A stretch of DNA of 64,000 nt, taken from contig JAWPHD010005099.1 of NCBI GenBank assembly GCA_037043455.1, positions 106,797 through 170,796 on the forward strand. Reading direction: 5' to 3'. The DNA is from Cyrtodaria siliqua. Taxonomy: Eukaryota; Mollusca; Bivalvia; Adapedonta; Hiatellidae. The notes beneath the pieces were generated by a model, which worked only from the letters and a program-made list of their open reading frames with translations, was not told where the DNA came from and did not search any database. A program made the position numbers and the translations under genes. Of this stretch, positions 47,539 through 58,797 are shown piece after piece (position 1 is the first letter of the stretch; every line of letters begins with the position of its first letter).

Positions 47539-48169
47539 TAGTGTTGTTCCGATTAATCGATTTGATTGATCATCGATCAGTTATGCCTTTGATCTGATTA
47601 ATCGATTATAATTTTTCATGATCGACTTTTACTCGGTTGTTGAAAATTATGGCTTAATTTATTCTCTTGTACTAAAATATACAAGAAAATAAAATGAGAT
47701 ATAATTTTGCAACAAGTAATCACATATTTATTATAGTGGGTAGCACAACTTATTTTTTATTTATGTTGGTCAGTTTCATTCAGTGCCTTTATTAATTTAA
47801 ACTTATTTATTTTACATCGATTGTAACGAAAGCTCTATGAACTTATTTGAATCACTCTCGATGTCTTCCTGGGTAGAACCAGTACTAAGCAATGCAGATA
47901 AAGTGTCTTGCTCAGGGACACAACGCATATGGCAATGACGGGAATCGAACCCACGACTTTTGGATCATGGGTCCAACGCTCTACCACTAGACCACAGCGC
48001 TCCATATTACCAGAACATACTTGAAATGTGATTCTTTTCTTCATTATAATCTGAAAAAGACTTACACTTGACTTTTATAGCAGCCATGTTTAATCGATTA
48101 ATGATCGATCATCGGTCAGTTAAATATGCTGATGATCGATCATGAATTTTCAGCTAATTCCCAACACTA
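47539..48169. mobile_element. hAT-like MITE with a nested SINE
   Basis: Ends are TAGTGTTG and CAACACTA, followed inward by ATCGATTA-rich palindromic text (GATTAATCGATTTGATTGAT, ATTAATGATCGATCATCGGT). Flanks are GTCAATCA (47531-47538) and ATCAATCA (48170-48177), an 8-bp duplication with one mismatch, as expected for hAT. The flank lies near AATCA-rich sequence, which lowers the value of that match. The SINE at 47796-48003 sits inside. No transposase. Confidence 0.75.
47796..48003 (-). mobile_element. tRNA-derived SINE, copy 3
   Basis: Almost identical to 3051-3258 (same CCTGGGTAGAACCAGTACTA, TTGCTCAGGGACACAACGCA and TAGACCACAGCGCTCC positions). It lies within the hAT-like MITE, so it inserted after that element. 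Confidence 0.9.
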
Positions 48170-48247
48170 ATCAATCATATATATAAACACACGATAGTTA
48201 ACAAGAGCTAATGAAGACAACATTTTATTTAATATTATGCAAGCACG

Positions 48248-48993
48248 TTTAAAGAGGCACTACCTATATCTACGCGATTTTTAATGTAAAATATTAAATA
48301 CTCAATATTACTGCATTTATATGTATACAAAGCTATTTTATGAGTTTTCTAAGAAGAAACATGGTTCGTATTCCAGTTCTGTAAATTATTAATTATGATC
48401 AAAACGATATCTTGAATAAAATGCTGCCCTGCCGTTTATTCCTGCCGGAGAACTACGAGTTTTTACGATTTTCTCAGACATGCGCAATGCGATTCAGTTG
48501 AACGAAAACAAACTATTCGGGGGCAGTTCCGATAGTAACGAATCGATCGGAACACTTCGCCAATCCGACGAGGCAGTTCCGATTGTAAACGAATAAGATC
48601 GGAAAATCTCCGCAATCGGCTTACGAATACAATTTCAAAAATCCGATCTTTTCAATCCTGTTTTCCCCCCAGCAAAACGCATATTAAATGGGGTGAAATC
48701 ATTGCCATTTACCTTTTTCATAGTCCTCTTTATAATTAAGTAAAGTTTAAATCAATTGGTGGACAAAAATATATAGGTATCTCTTTAATGTCAAAATGAT
48801 ACTGGATGAATGTATCGAGCTGCTAATGTAAACGCTTGTTAAGCCTAGACTGTTGTACCTGTACCTTTAGGACGTCCTATTGGCTAAAGACGGAGGGAAT
48901 ATAAACCTTAGGCACACATACACGCACGCACGGATACACACACACACTTTTACACGTGATAAAAAATTCGATATTGACATGTGTCCCTTTAAA
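48248..48993. mobile_element. Possible MITE with TTTAAAG-GGCAC-type ends
   Basis: The left end TTTAAAGAGGCACTACC and right end GTGTCCCTTTAAA are inverted relatives, and ATTTTTAAT / AAAAAATTCGATATTGACAT follow inward. The ends resemble the MITE at 61423-61646. The inside contains repeated GGCAGTTCCGAT text (48534, 48581). No frame. Confidence 0.5.
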
Positions 48994-50125
48994 GGAACTG
49001 TATAGCATAATCCTTACCTTGACAATTTACATCGATTTGCTATCAAAACACATGTTTAGTTCAATACAAAAGGTAAATAAGGAATAAGGCATACCACAGT
49101 AACCATACACACGACCATTATGGGTATCGACGTATGAGCCATTATCCTTTAGTTTGTCATTGCATAACACTAATGGCATACTCGTAAACGCTTTTTAGAC
49201 GCGTGGTTAAATGCAAAAAAGATTATGTGTTTTAAAGAAAAATGTCACGTTGTATTTACATTTAACAATACAAATGTAAACACCACGTTTAATTCAATAG
49301 TAGGGCTCCTTCGTGAAAAGATTAAGATTTAGGTTAAAGGCATGAAACTTGGCATACTGGTAGAGATTGACACATTTAAAAAAAAATGGGACACAAAAAA
49401 TCCCAGATGGCCGCCAAATCCAAGATGGCCGCCAAAATAATATGATTGTTCTTATTTATTTTTTTATATTATTTTGGTATGGTAATTTTAACTCAAATGT
49501 TCATATTTTAGTGGAATGAGATTTACGGTTTCCTAAAATAATAATATGTTGATGTCAAATCTACTAATATGACATACATTTCAAAATGGTCGCATACTAG
49601 CGCGAAAACAGTGAAAACCGCGTTTTTTTAAAAAGCTACATAGAGTTTTGAAATTTGACAATAGCCTTATTTTAAAGCAAATTCATTGCCTTTATGGCCT
49701 TTACAATCAGAAAAGAAAGGTCAAAGACTACATTTACATAGTTTAAGGGTCCATAATGAATTAATTCAAAGTATTAACTTGATAAAATAGTAGTATTTCT
49801 TCATTAAAAAGTTTTAAAAAATAAAATTTAATGTTTTGAATTGAATTTCTTCATTGCACAATTTTTCAAAACAAATCTATACATATTTTGCTTTTCAAAG
49901 TTACAAATCGTATGAGAAGTAATATTCAACTAATGCCATGTAATTATCATATATTTGAATAGTCAAAAGTGGTCAACGCCATCATTTTACGGCTATGTAG
50001 AAAATGTAACTAGGATGATTATCATTCTATGTTTGATACTACTTTACTTCAAAATTGTGTAAATTATTCTATTATACATATTATTTGACATGTGAATGTA
50101 ACATAAGTAATCTTAATTTGCATAT
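48994..50125. other. AT-rich non-coding stretch
   Basis: No gene recognised. AGATGGCCGCCAAAT is duplicated at 49405-49440. Confidence 0.5.
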
Positions 50126-50127
50126 TA

Positions 50128-50711
50128 TGTCTGTACCTGTAAATATAATAGTTGTCTCTCTCACAATCACCACCACACCTACATAATTCTGTACATCTTA
50201 TTCCTGAATCTACATATTTACAGGGGCCTTTGCATCCCTTTTCCGTCTAACATCTGCATCTTAGAAGTTCTTGGCAAAAAAGGAGAAGCTTCAGGAAGTA
50301 CGGTCCACAATGGTTCCCAGATCTGGCCTTGGGTTCTCTGCCAGACCCAAAGACATGGGCATAGTAAACTAGCACTTGATTCTACTGATTGACCCAAACA
50401 ATACCCAGCCTGATATGCAACTCTTTTAGTGTGTTGAAGTAAAGCAACAGATGTAGGTGGTAATAAATTGAGTGACATTCCTTTCTTTGCGAAGCGATCA
50501 TTTTGTACCTCATCTTCTGTTTCACATGTGCTTGTCCCATCGTACAAAAGCACTACAAAGCATTCTAGAATCGGTATTTTCTCGTTCAAACCCTTGCAAT
50601 GAAGGAGTATAGCCCAATACATGAAACATTCAATGACATCTGGTTAAATGTTGCTTACTTCCCATGCAGACTTCTTTCCCTTACCACTGAAAAGGGAAGT
50701 GTGGTCACATC
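50128..50711 (-). pseudogene. Broken copy of a multicopy cysteine-rich invertebrate protein family
   Basis: The minus strand reads SLFSGKGKKSAWEVSN, a stop, then PDVIECFMYWAI in the same frame. It continues through LECFVVLLYDGTSTCETE, LNLLPPTSVALLQHTKRVAY, QAGYCLGQ and WEPLWTVLPEAS. A one-base frame change and another stop follow, and then come LLRCRC, GCKGPCKY, CTELCRCGGDCE. The last part is a cysteine-rich C-x-C / C-GGDC tail similar in look to CXC (tesmin/TSO1-like) domains. I recognise the order from many invertebrate predicted proteins, probably carried by mobile elements; function is not known to me. Two internal stops and a frame change make this a pseudogene. Its upstream limit coincides with a MITE end (AAGATTGCAGTGTGTCCCTT, 50713-50732). 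Confidence 0.6.
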
Positions 50712-50743
50712 TTTAAGATTGCAGTGTGTCCCTTCTTTAAAGT

Positions 50744-51295
50744 TGTGTGTAAAATGGGTGGGGTGAGTATGGAGGGAACCAATTGTATCCGTGTAATCTT
50801 TTGTCTGAAAAGGATTTACACTGTTCTGTTCTGTTCTGTTCATTCAAAATTTCATTAAAAATCTCACCAAGAGTGTATGTTGTATTTTGACACCTTTCTG
50901 TTTTATGTCAAGAATATTTACCTAAAGCAATAACTAGTGTGTACAAATATGACCTAAATAACAGTAGATTTAATCAGGATTCTTCCTATAAAGCGCATGC
51001 ATAAATAAATATCAATTAGATGAATAGCTTTAGAGTATTATTTGTGTCGATTCTTTCGGATGGCGGGAGTTATACTGTACTGGTTCTACCAAGGAAAAAT
51101 GGGGTGATCTGCCCCGCCACAAATATATGGCCTAACCTGTGCTAAAATGACGTAAAACACCATTCAAAACAAATATATATATGTATATCGGAAACTAAAA
51201 CAATGCTGTGTCTCTGTCAAACTGAATGAAGTTAACCGTGATATGTACACAGTTAATAAGTACCAATTATAGTCAGTTGAATTTCACTAATAAAT
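50744..51295. other. Non-coding stretch
   Basis: No gene recognised. A small TTCTG run lies at 50822-50838. Confidence 0.5.
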
Positions 51296-51299
51296 CGAT

Positions 51300-51530
51300 T
51301 TGTTTGTTTGTTTGTTTGTTTGTTTGTTTGTTTGTTTGTATGGTGTTTTACGTCATTTTCAAGACATCTTAGGTTATATATGACGGTCGATTTTTTTGGT
51401 GGTGGAGGCAGACCATCCACTTTTCTTGAGTAGAACCAGTACTGTTCACAACCCGCCATCCGTTACTTCCTCACTTACAAGCCGAGCTCCCAGTGGAGAT
51501 TGGGACCCGCAGCGCAGATGTTTTTTGCTG
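51300..51530 (+). repeat. Bivalve-type interspersed repeat, copy 2, with TTTG microsatellite
   Basis: Nine TTTG units (about 51301-51337) are followed by TATGGTGTTTTACGTCATTT, then ATATATGACGGTCGATTTTT, GGAGGCAGACCATCCAC and GAGCTCCCAGTGG. The TGGTGTTTTACG start is also at 63838 and the inner words at 34250-34495. Confidence 0.65.
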
Positions 51531-51978
51531 GCCTTATAGCTAAAAATGTTTGATATGATGTCATCTATCAATGTGCCAAGTTGCATGCTTTTAACCCAAA
51601 GTGCACAATTCATTCAATATATTTTGCACGAATAATTTATGACCTTGATTGTAACGAAATAAACTTAATATAGTTCACGAGAGACGTTATCTCTGTTTGA
51701 ACAAATGGTTGTAAACCATTACAAAACTCATTACATAACTTATGAAGTAAAACAAACTCGATATATCACAAAACAAAGTTAAGCTCTGTTCTCTATCACT
51801 AAACACGTTATGCTGTACCACTATCAATCTCTAACCAGAGTTGTCGTTCCTTGCAACCACATAAAACCTCGACGAGAAAATTACAAGAACCTTGTAAAAC
51901 GACGAATATGAAAAATTGCTTGGTGATACTCATTTTTATTCCTACTCGGCTTTATAGTGGAGGTTTACCGTTATTTAT
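51531..51978. other. Non-coding stretch
   Basis: Nothing recognised. Confidence 0.45.
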
Positions 51979-51979
51979 T

Positions 51980-52900
51980 GTTTATATGTAATGCGATAAT
52001 TTAGTGAATAAACAGTCAATTTTGCTCAGAATATTATATAGCTGTAGAATAAAGTTTATACTTCGGCATATCACCGAACTGAGTATCTGATAAAATATTG
52101 TTTTCATCACACCACAAGCTAATTCTCCTGTAAACATTTTTGATAAGCAGCTAACTAATGTTATGGCTCGATAATCATTTACGTCGTCTGGGTCATTTTT
52201 CTTGAATAGCGGAATGATAATGCATTTAGTCCATTTATCTGGAAAATAACCCGAGTTAAATACCGCATTAAATAAATCTGTGAGATGCGGAGAAATAATG
52301 TCTACCGCTTCGAGAAAGTGTTCATTTATCAAGCAGTCTCCCGCAAAAGCCTGGTTTCTTTCCAACATCGTTGTTACTTCAGAGTAATGTCTCTGTCCAG
52401 TTCATCAAAATTGCAATAATCGTGTTCCTCGCAAAACGTTTCGGCCTCATCATTGTGAAGTGACGATAATTCGGAAAAATATGTACAAAACGTCTCTAAG
52501 GAAATATTTCCAATAGTACCCTTCTTTTTACGACAAAATAATTTCCAAAATTCCTTTGGTTTAGCATGTTCAATATCGCGCATTTTCTTCAACTCATAGG
52601 CGCGCCGCTTTTTCTTTATCGAAACCTTATAACGTAGTTCTCATGTAATTCAATTGTATGCTCTACTGATTTACAATAATTATATTTTGATAACGCTGAT
52701 AAGTAAATACGCTTAGCTTCAACGAATTCCGAGTGGAACCAAATCGCTTTTTTATCGATTGTTTCTGAAAAACTATGTTAATTTTCCGATTAAACCACTG
52801 CGAAATTTATCACGAAGCTTATCGTCATATTTAGTTGTAATTCTTTCCGTAGGCTGAAATTCATGCTATTCATTGAATGGTTCAGCTTTAAACTCACTTG
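51980..52900 (-). pseudogene. LINE ORF2 remnant: pre-RT region and start of reverse transcriptase
   Basis: From high to low coordinates the minus strand reads WFHSEFVEAKRIYLSALSKY, then KKMRDIEHAKPKEFWKLF, IGNISLETFCTYFSELSS, then ISPHLTDLFNAVFNSGYFP, DKWTKCIIIPLFKKNDPDDV and NDYRAITLVSCLSKMF. After a frame change it continues LWCDENNILSDTQFG. These are the conserved blocks leading into a non-LTR reverse transcriptase (the NDYRAITL and DTQFG blocks). The catalytic FADD region is not reached: the element breaks off near 51980. Several frame changes and a stop make it inactive. The YRAITL-SCLSK type suggests a CR1/jockey-like element and not L1. It belongs with the endonuclease and ORF1 pieces upstream (55038-57770). 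Confidence 0.8.
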
Positions 52901-52960
52901 ATAATAAGAGTAGGGAACGATTTCCGGATTCCTATGTAACCTTCACCTCCCTCTAGGGCG

Positions 52961-54757
52961 GCTCTAAATAACCTATTATTGACGCAACGTCACGTGACCG
53001 TACACTAGTCGATCTGTGTCAGTGACGCAGCGTCACGTGACCGTAAATAGTCGATATGTGTCAGTGACGCAGCGTCACGTGACCGTGCAATAGTGGATCT
53101 TTGTCAGTGACGCAGAGTCATGTGACCGTGTAATAGTCGAAATGTGTCAGTGACGTCACTTGCCAGTACAATAGTCGATATGTGTCAGAGACGCAATGTC
53201 ACGTGACCGTACAGTAGTCGATATGTGTCAGTGACGCAGCGTCACATGACCGTACAATAGTCAATCTGTGTCAGCAGCGTCACGTGACCGCGCAATAATC
53301 GATCTTTGTCAGTGACACAGCGTCACGTGACCGTGTAATAGTCGATATGTGTCAGTGACGTCATGTGACAGTACAATAGTCGATATGTGTCAGAGACGCA
53401 ATGACACGTGACCGTACAATAGTCAATCTGTGTCAGCAGCGTCACGTGACCGCGCAATAATCAATCTGTGTCAGCAGCGTCACGTGACCGCGCAATAATC
53501 GATATATGTCAGTGACGCAGCGTCACGTGACCGCGCAATAGTCGATCTGTGTCAGTGACGCAATGTGACCGTACAATAGTCGATCTGTGTCAGTGACGCA
53601 ACGTCATGCAATAGTCGATATGTGTCAGTGATGCAGCGTCACATGACCGTACAATAGTCGATCTGTGTCAGTGACGCCACGTGACCGTACAATAGTCGAT
53701 CTGTGACAGTGACGCATCGTCACGTGACCGTGCAATAGTATATATGTGTCAGTGACGCAGCGTCACGTGACCGTGCAATAGTCGATATGTGTCAGTGACG
53801 CAGCGTCACGTGACCGTAAAATAGTGGATCTGTGTCAGTGACGCAGCATCACGTGACCGTTCAATAGTGGATCTGTGTCAGTGAAGCAGCATCACGTGAC
53901 CGTACAATAGTCGATAAGTGCCACTGACGCAGCGTAACGTGACCGTACAATAGTCGATTTGTGTCAGTGACGCAGGGTCACTTGAAGGTACAAAATCGAT
54001 ATGTGTCAGTGACGCAGCGTCACGTGACCGTACAATAGTGGATATGTGTCAGTGACGCAGCATCACGTGACCGTTCAATAGTGGATCTGTGTCAGTGAAG
54101 CAGCATCACGTGACCGTACAATAGTCGATATGTGCCACTGACGCAGCGTAACGTGACCGTACAATAGTCGATTTGTGTCAGTGACGCAGGGTCATTTGAA
54201 GGTACAAAATCGATATGTGTCAGTGACGCAGCGTCATCTTTCCGTACAATAGTCGATATGTGTCAGTGACACAACGTCACGTGACCGTACAACAGTCGAT
54301 CCGTGTCAGTGACGCAGCATCTACTTTCTGTAAAAAAGTCCATCTGTGTCAGTGACGTGCAATATTGGATCTGTGTCAGTGACGCTGCTCCACCTCTCTG
54401 TACAATAGTGGATATGTGTCAGTGACTTAGCGTCACGTGATCGTGCAATAGTCGATATGTGTCACTTGACCGTGCAATAGTCGTTCTGTGTCAGTGACGC
54501 ATCATCATTTGAGCATGCAATAGTCGTTCTGTGTCAGTGGCGCAGCGTCACGTGACCGTGCAATAGTCGATATGTGTCAGTGACGCAGCGTCACGTGACC
54601 GTGCAATTGTCGATCTCTGTCAGTGACGCAGCGTCACGTGACCGTACAATAGTCGATCTGTGTCAGTGACGCAGCGTCACGTGACCGTACAATAGTCGAT
54701 ATGTGTCAGTGACGCAGCGTCATCTGACCGTACAATAGTCGATCTGTGTCAGTGATT
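52961..54757. repeat. 43-bp satellite (about 41 units) inside the LINE
   Basis: The unit is CAGTGACGCAGCGTCACGTG followed by ACCGTACAATAGTCGATATG and TGT. Most units contain the perfect palindrome GTCACGTGAC, preceded by TGACGCAGCGTCA, itself palindromic around one base. A block of about five units near 53820-54000 recurs at 54050-54220 with the same unusual variants (GAAGCAGCATCACG, GGTCATTTGAAGGTAC). The array lies between the endonuclease and RT parts of one LINE. Confidence 0.95.
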
Positions 54758-55037
54758 CTTGTTTAAATGAACGAAGGAAGCAGATACATTGTTTACCAGG
54801 CTCACACTCGAAATTTTAGTTTCATTAGTAAAAAATCCAAACTGTTATATTTTATGATATATAATAAAATAACTATTTAATGCCTTAGAAGTCAATGGAT
54901 TATACCTATTTATCCTCGGGAGTTTATCTATGGATTAAAACTATTTATCCTCGGCCTCGTGCAATAGTACCCTTCTCTGGTCAGTAGTCACTCCCTCTGA
55001 TAAATAATTCTAACCACTGACTAAGGAATTAAATAGT

Positions 55038-55312
55038 TGTATATTATTCTATCGCACACAATATAGTCTTTTCCGTCACCTTTACCTACACGCGCATTCC
55101 AATCACCAACAATTAAGGTAGCTCCCTGGTTATCGAAATAATTAACATCATCTTGTAAGATTTGAAATAGATCTACTTGTGCAACATTATATGCAGGTGA
55201 ATCTAAACCCCAGACATAAACTCCATATAAATAAATGTCAATATCAGTTTAAAAAAAATCTTATCAAGTTTCAGCCATACAATAGTATCATAATGATTTC
55301 TCACAAGTTTTA
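55038..55312 (-). pseudogene. LINE endonuclease domain, second half
   Basis: The minus strand reads NHYDTIVWLKLDK, IDIYLYGVYVWG and, after frame changes, QVDLFQILQDDVNYF and TLIVGDWNARVGKGDGKDYI. GDWNARVG is the conserved block of apurinic-type LINE endonucleases, with Asp and Asn of the active site kept. Two frame changes are seen. The first half of the same domain is at 56116-56365. Confidence 0.8.
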
Positions 55313-56115
55313 TTCAGCTGCCAAAGGCAGGTGACCCTTATATGGGTTTTATATCTGTCTATGGTAAACAGACTGTGACTCATTTAAGTGGCGATAAGCA
55401 TGCTTTACCACTTCAATTCCTAGAGAACTCGTCTGAAAAACTTGAATGGTATAAACACATATTTTGTAATGTTGAAAGGTTACCGTTTCACTTGCTGAAA
55501 TGACGTTTTCGTAAACCATCTACTGAAATGTAGCATGTAGTCATTATTATTATAAAACATTCACTGGCCTCAGTAGCTCAGCTGACTAAGGCGTCGTGTT
55601 AGTGCCGTGGAAGAGAGGGTTCAAGCCTGCTGATATGCATTTCTTTTTCTTTTTATTAGTTTTCATTACTTTGGTTTTCATTATTGCTCATTATTATGGT
55701 TTTCATTATTGCTAATGGTAAGGTAGCAACAGTTCCTTTACAGTTTTCACTTTAATAACGTTATTATATAATTACACATGGTAATAGTGAACAGTTTATA
55801 TGTGTACTAATGCACACACTAACGCTCACGTATCCTTTACATGTGAACAAATGTATTTCTGACATTTCTGTGCTGATTTGCACTTCTAGCACGTCGTGTT
55901 ACAAGTGTAAATTGTTATCAATATTTAAGACATGTCAAGGTATTTAAAAAGATAAAAGAAGGTCGCCACATTGATTCAAAATGCTTGGTAGGAAGGTAAA
56001 ATGCTTGGTAAAAATCGGGAAGAATGTAAGAAAAACGGTCGTGGCGTGTTTATGTCTCCATGACAACATTAATCGTTTTCACCGATGTTTTAACACCCGT
56101 GACTTGATGTCTCTC
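55313..56115. mobile_element. Insertion of about 0.8 kb that splits the LINE endonuclease
   Basis: The endonuclease reading is continuous on either side but not across this stretch. It contains a tRNA-like piece (55567-55640). Its own ends show no clear inverted repeat to me, and the exact limits are uncertain by some tens of bases. Confidence 0.5.
55567..55640 (+). repeat. tRNA-like sequence (SINE head or tRNA pseudogene)
   Basis: CCTCAGTAGCTCAGCTGACT has the A-box pattern, and GAGGGTTCAAGCCTGCTGAT the B-box pattern about 45 bases later, at normal tRNA spacing. The acceptor stem does not pair well and a T-rich stretch follows. It could be the head of a second SINE family. Confidence 0.55.
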
Positions 56116-56365
56116 AGCTATTTTACACTTGCTTAAAACCTTGCTTGTTCCATTTTTTATGTTATTTTTACAATAAATAACGGTCCCACCACTACACCGC
56201 TTAGCATTTTTATGTCAGAATTTACGCTAAAAATTATAACACTTATATCCATTAAGATCAACCTTACTGTTTTTGTTGTTCCGTGTTTCATATAAAAACA
56301 CTGTCATGTTTTTCTAAAATGTTAACAAAATCTGGATTTCTCTTTTAGTCTGCCAGTGTGTCGTG
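56116..56365 (-). pseudogene. LINE endonuclease domain, first half
   Basis: The minus strand reads NPDFVNILEKHDSVF, YETRNNKNSKVDLNGYKCYN, KFQHKNAKRCSGGTVIYCKN and NIKNGTSKVLSK, with frame changes and a stop. The YET block, the SGG-VIY block and the position just downstream of ORF1 fit the start of a LINE ORF2. Confidence 0.75.
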
Positions 56366-56395
56366 TCAGCCCATTGCAGTTCCACGAAATTACTT

Positions 56396-57770
56396 TCAGC
56401 TCACCCACTGCGCCTTCCTATATAAACCATCAGTCTCCACCAGTCTGCCATTCACATACAACGTGTCGTAACTAATCCAAGATATTTTACCACTGTTTTT
56501 CGCCTCTTTCATCAACGGTACCAGTTTCCGTCGTTTTAATGTGATTTCTCTGGGGAATTGTTCTGTAATGTAAACTTCTGAGCCGCCTAAGTTACGAACC
56601 ATTTCCCTGTCTTTAAACAACGTACATTTTGCCACGATTCTTCGGTTAGGAAACATTTCACTTTTCTGGTCCATTCTATGAACACGCTCAAATTTAACCG
56701 AGTCAGCTATGGCTCAGCTTAAGTTTGTCACACACAAATTGACGCACTTTTCCTTCGGTAATTTCCGGAACTTCTTGTAGATCTTCGGGAATGTTAGCAA
56801 CAAATGAGATTGTTTCTCATTGATTGAGATTGCACATATAAAAGATCTCCCTTTAGGTTTACCACCACTAATTACATGTAGGTGTAGTCGAATGTAGTTC
56901 CTATAATAAAAAGTAATCCCTCCTTTTTTTATGGAAATGGGCTTTATAAGTAGGGAGAAAACTGCCCATTTCTATTCAATTTTGTGGTTATATGTATAAG
57001 AAGCGTATTAATAGGTTTTACTGGATCACTGATGAACATTTTCGAAATTTCGACTCTATGCTTAAACTTTGTGAGCAATGAAAACAGTCGATCAATAAAA
57101 ACAGCTGTACCCTTGACCTGTTTAGTAAACAAACAAGAACTTTCTTACATGTCTTGTGACCCCACGTTTTCTGGTGATTTTTCAAGTGGAAAAATAGTTT
57201 TCTATGTGAACATTACACTGCTGCATTTTCCATACTTGAGTTGAATTTGCAGCAAATCATTAATATGTGACATTTTAACATTGGTGTCTATGGGGAAAAT
57301 AATTAGTGCTTTCATACCTTTAAGGTGGCATTCTCTTTTTCCATTTGTGTTAATTAGTATTGCGCTAGGCCTGGAGCAATCTCAATGGATTCCAGCTTAT
57401 CCTCGACTTTATTTAGTTTATCGCTTGTTTTATTACAATGCCCACATCTTAATTTCAGCCTCAAAAGTATCTACTTCTTTTTCAAGAATATCCAATGTCT
57501 TCTCTCCTATCTATCTCGTCTATCCTATTGTTCATTTGCTTAAGATGTCGGCGTTTGAGTGTGCGGATGTAGAGAGTGTGGGGAGGCGTTTTTTTCCACA
57601 CTAACTTTCGGTACAGCACCACCTGCAGTAACGTCACTATGTGAAGAATCAAAAACTTTACGAAATGTTTGACTTTCGTCCATTTTTCTAGGTGTTGACA
57701 CTTTAGCATGCAAAACGAAGTTTGCCTCTTTAAGGATTTCTCTAAGAGATACGTCACTTACGTGCAACGC
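56396..57770 (-). pseudogene. LINE ORF1 remnant (L1-ORF1p-like RNA-binding protein)
   Basis: From high to low coordinates: LREILKEANFVLHAKV (57730-57767), a coiled-coil-like stretch broken by a frame change (KQMNNRIDEIDRR, ILEKEVDTFEAEIK, DKLNKVEDKLESIE, about 57360-57545), then a gap. After it come SQSMRNNLI, IPEDLQEVPEITEGKVRQF, FERVHRMDQK, PNRRIVAKCTLFKDREMVRN and SEVYITEQFPREITLKRRKL to the stop at 56396. The order coiled coil, RRM-like block, ERVHR, then R-IVAK-KDRE, ends as in ORF1 proteins of L1-type and some other LINEs, which coat the element RNA. About 450 bp between 56850 and 57300 do not fit and may be another insertion. At least three frame changes. Confidence 0.75.
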
Positions 57771-58537
57771 CCCGGGCGATCCGCCATATTTTGCTGATTT
57801 GCTTTGTTTCTGATCTGTCCGATTGTCGCTACTCTTTTCCCTTTTTTCCTCTCTGCCTTCGATTTTTTCTCCCCATTGATCCTAAACATATTCCATAGTT
57901 CCCATAGTTTCACATTATCACAATACAAAATTGCTCGAGTTTTATATCCAAACATCGTACAAAATTGTAAACTTTCCCAGAGCGCCAAAAAACCCACGTG
58001 TTCAACATTCCCCTGCCCTATTTACCACTCAATCAGTGTTAGGTCACGGTCATTCACATCATCTCGAACACTACTTCGAAGCATTCCTCGAATGTAAATC
58101 GTAGGTCATCATATTGGTTAAGTCATGCTAGCGTGACGCGCGTCAGATTGCTGTCAAAACGAATTTGCATTCAAAATCAAAGTTATCTTCAACATTTTGC
58201 AATGTTATTTAGCCGATTGCACCATCTGTAGTTGATTTACATGACCGCATCTGTATTGTAAATAACAAACATGCAAAGCAAATCATACATCAACACGTGT
58301 GGCTAACGGTCATATTGTTGATATAGCAACAGCTTAAGAACAGCGCACTATTTTCTGTGCCGTTGTCTTCCGGCTAACAGAATGTCAGTATTTTGAATAT
58401 ACCTGGGTTAGGTCACAGACTACTTGATTTTTCCATAGGCCTGCATTATAGTCTTGCCTGTAACTTACATCCAAGTGCCATTTAATGAGGAACTTTTGTT
58501 CATAGGTAATCTTATGAAAAGTTAGTCGTTTTCTCAC
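57771..58537. other. Flank upstream of the LINE ORF1
   Basis: The minus strand to about 57997 is open and contains a basic KSKAERKKGKR stretch, which may belong to the LINE 5' end. Beyond it nothing is recognised. Confidence 0.4.
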
Positions 58538-58588
58538 GCACCCACCACCCTCCCCCCACCCACAACCCCCACCACCCCACCCCACACT
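58538..58588 (-). other. Possible G-quadruplex tract
   Basis: The plus strand is a run of C tracts (CACCCACCACCCTCCCCCCA, CCCACAACCCCCACCACCCC). The minus strand therefore has more than six runs of three or more G with short loops. Confidence 0.7.
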
Positions 58589-58797
58589 ATCCCACACCCT
58601 ATTTTTGCAGTTTTTTTCCCGCCAAATATCAAAGTGTGCCTACTATTTTTAGTCATAATTTTAAAAAATAACCTCAAAAGTATGTAATAAATGTCCCATT
58701 TTGAAGAAAACATTTAAGTTTGAGTTCTTAAGTTGTTTTATTTTAGTCATAATCTTTCATCCAATCCATGACTTCACATTGGTAAACATTAGCATCG

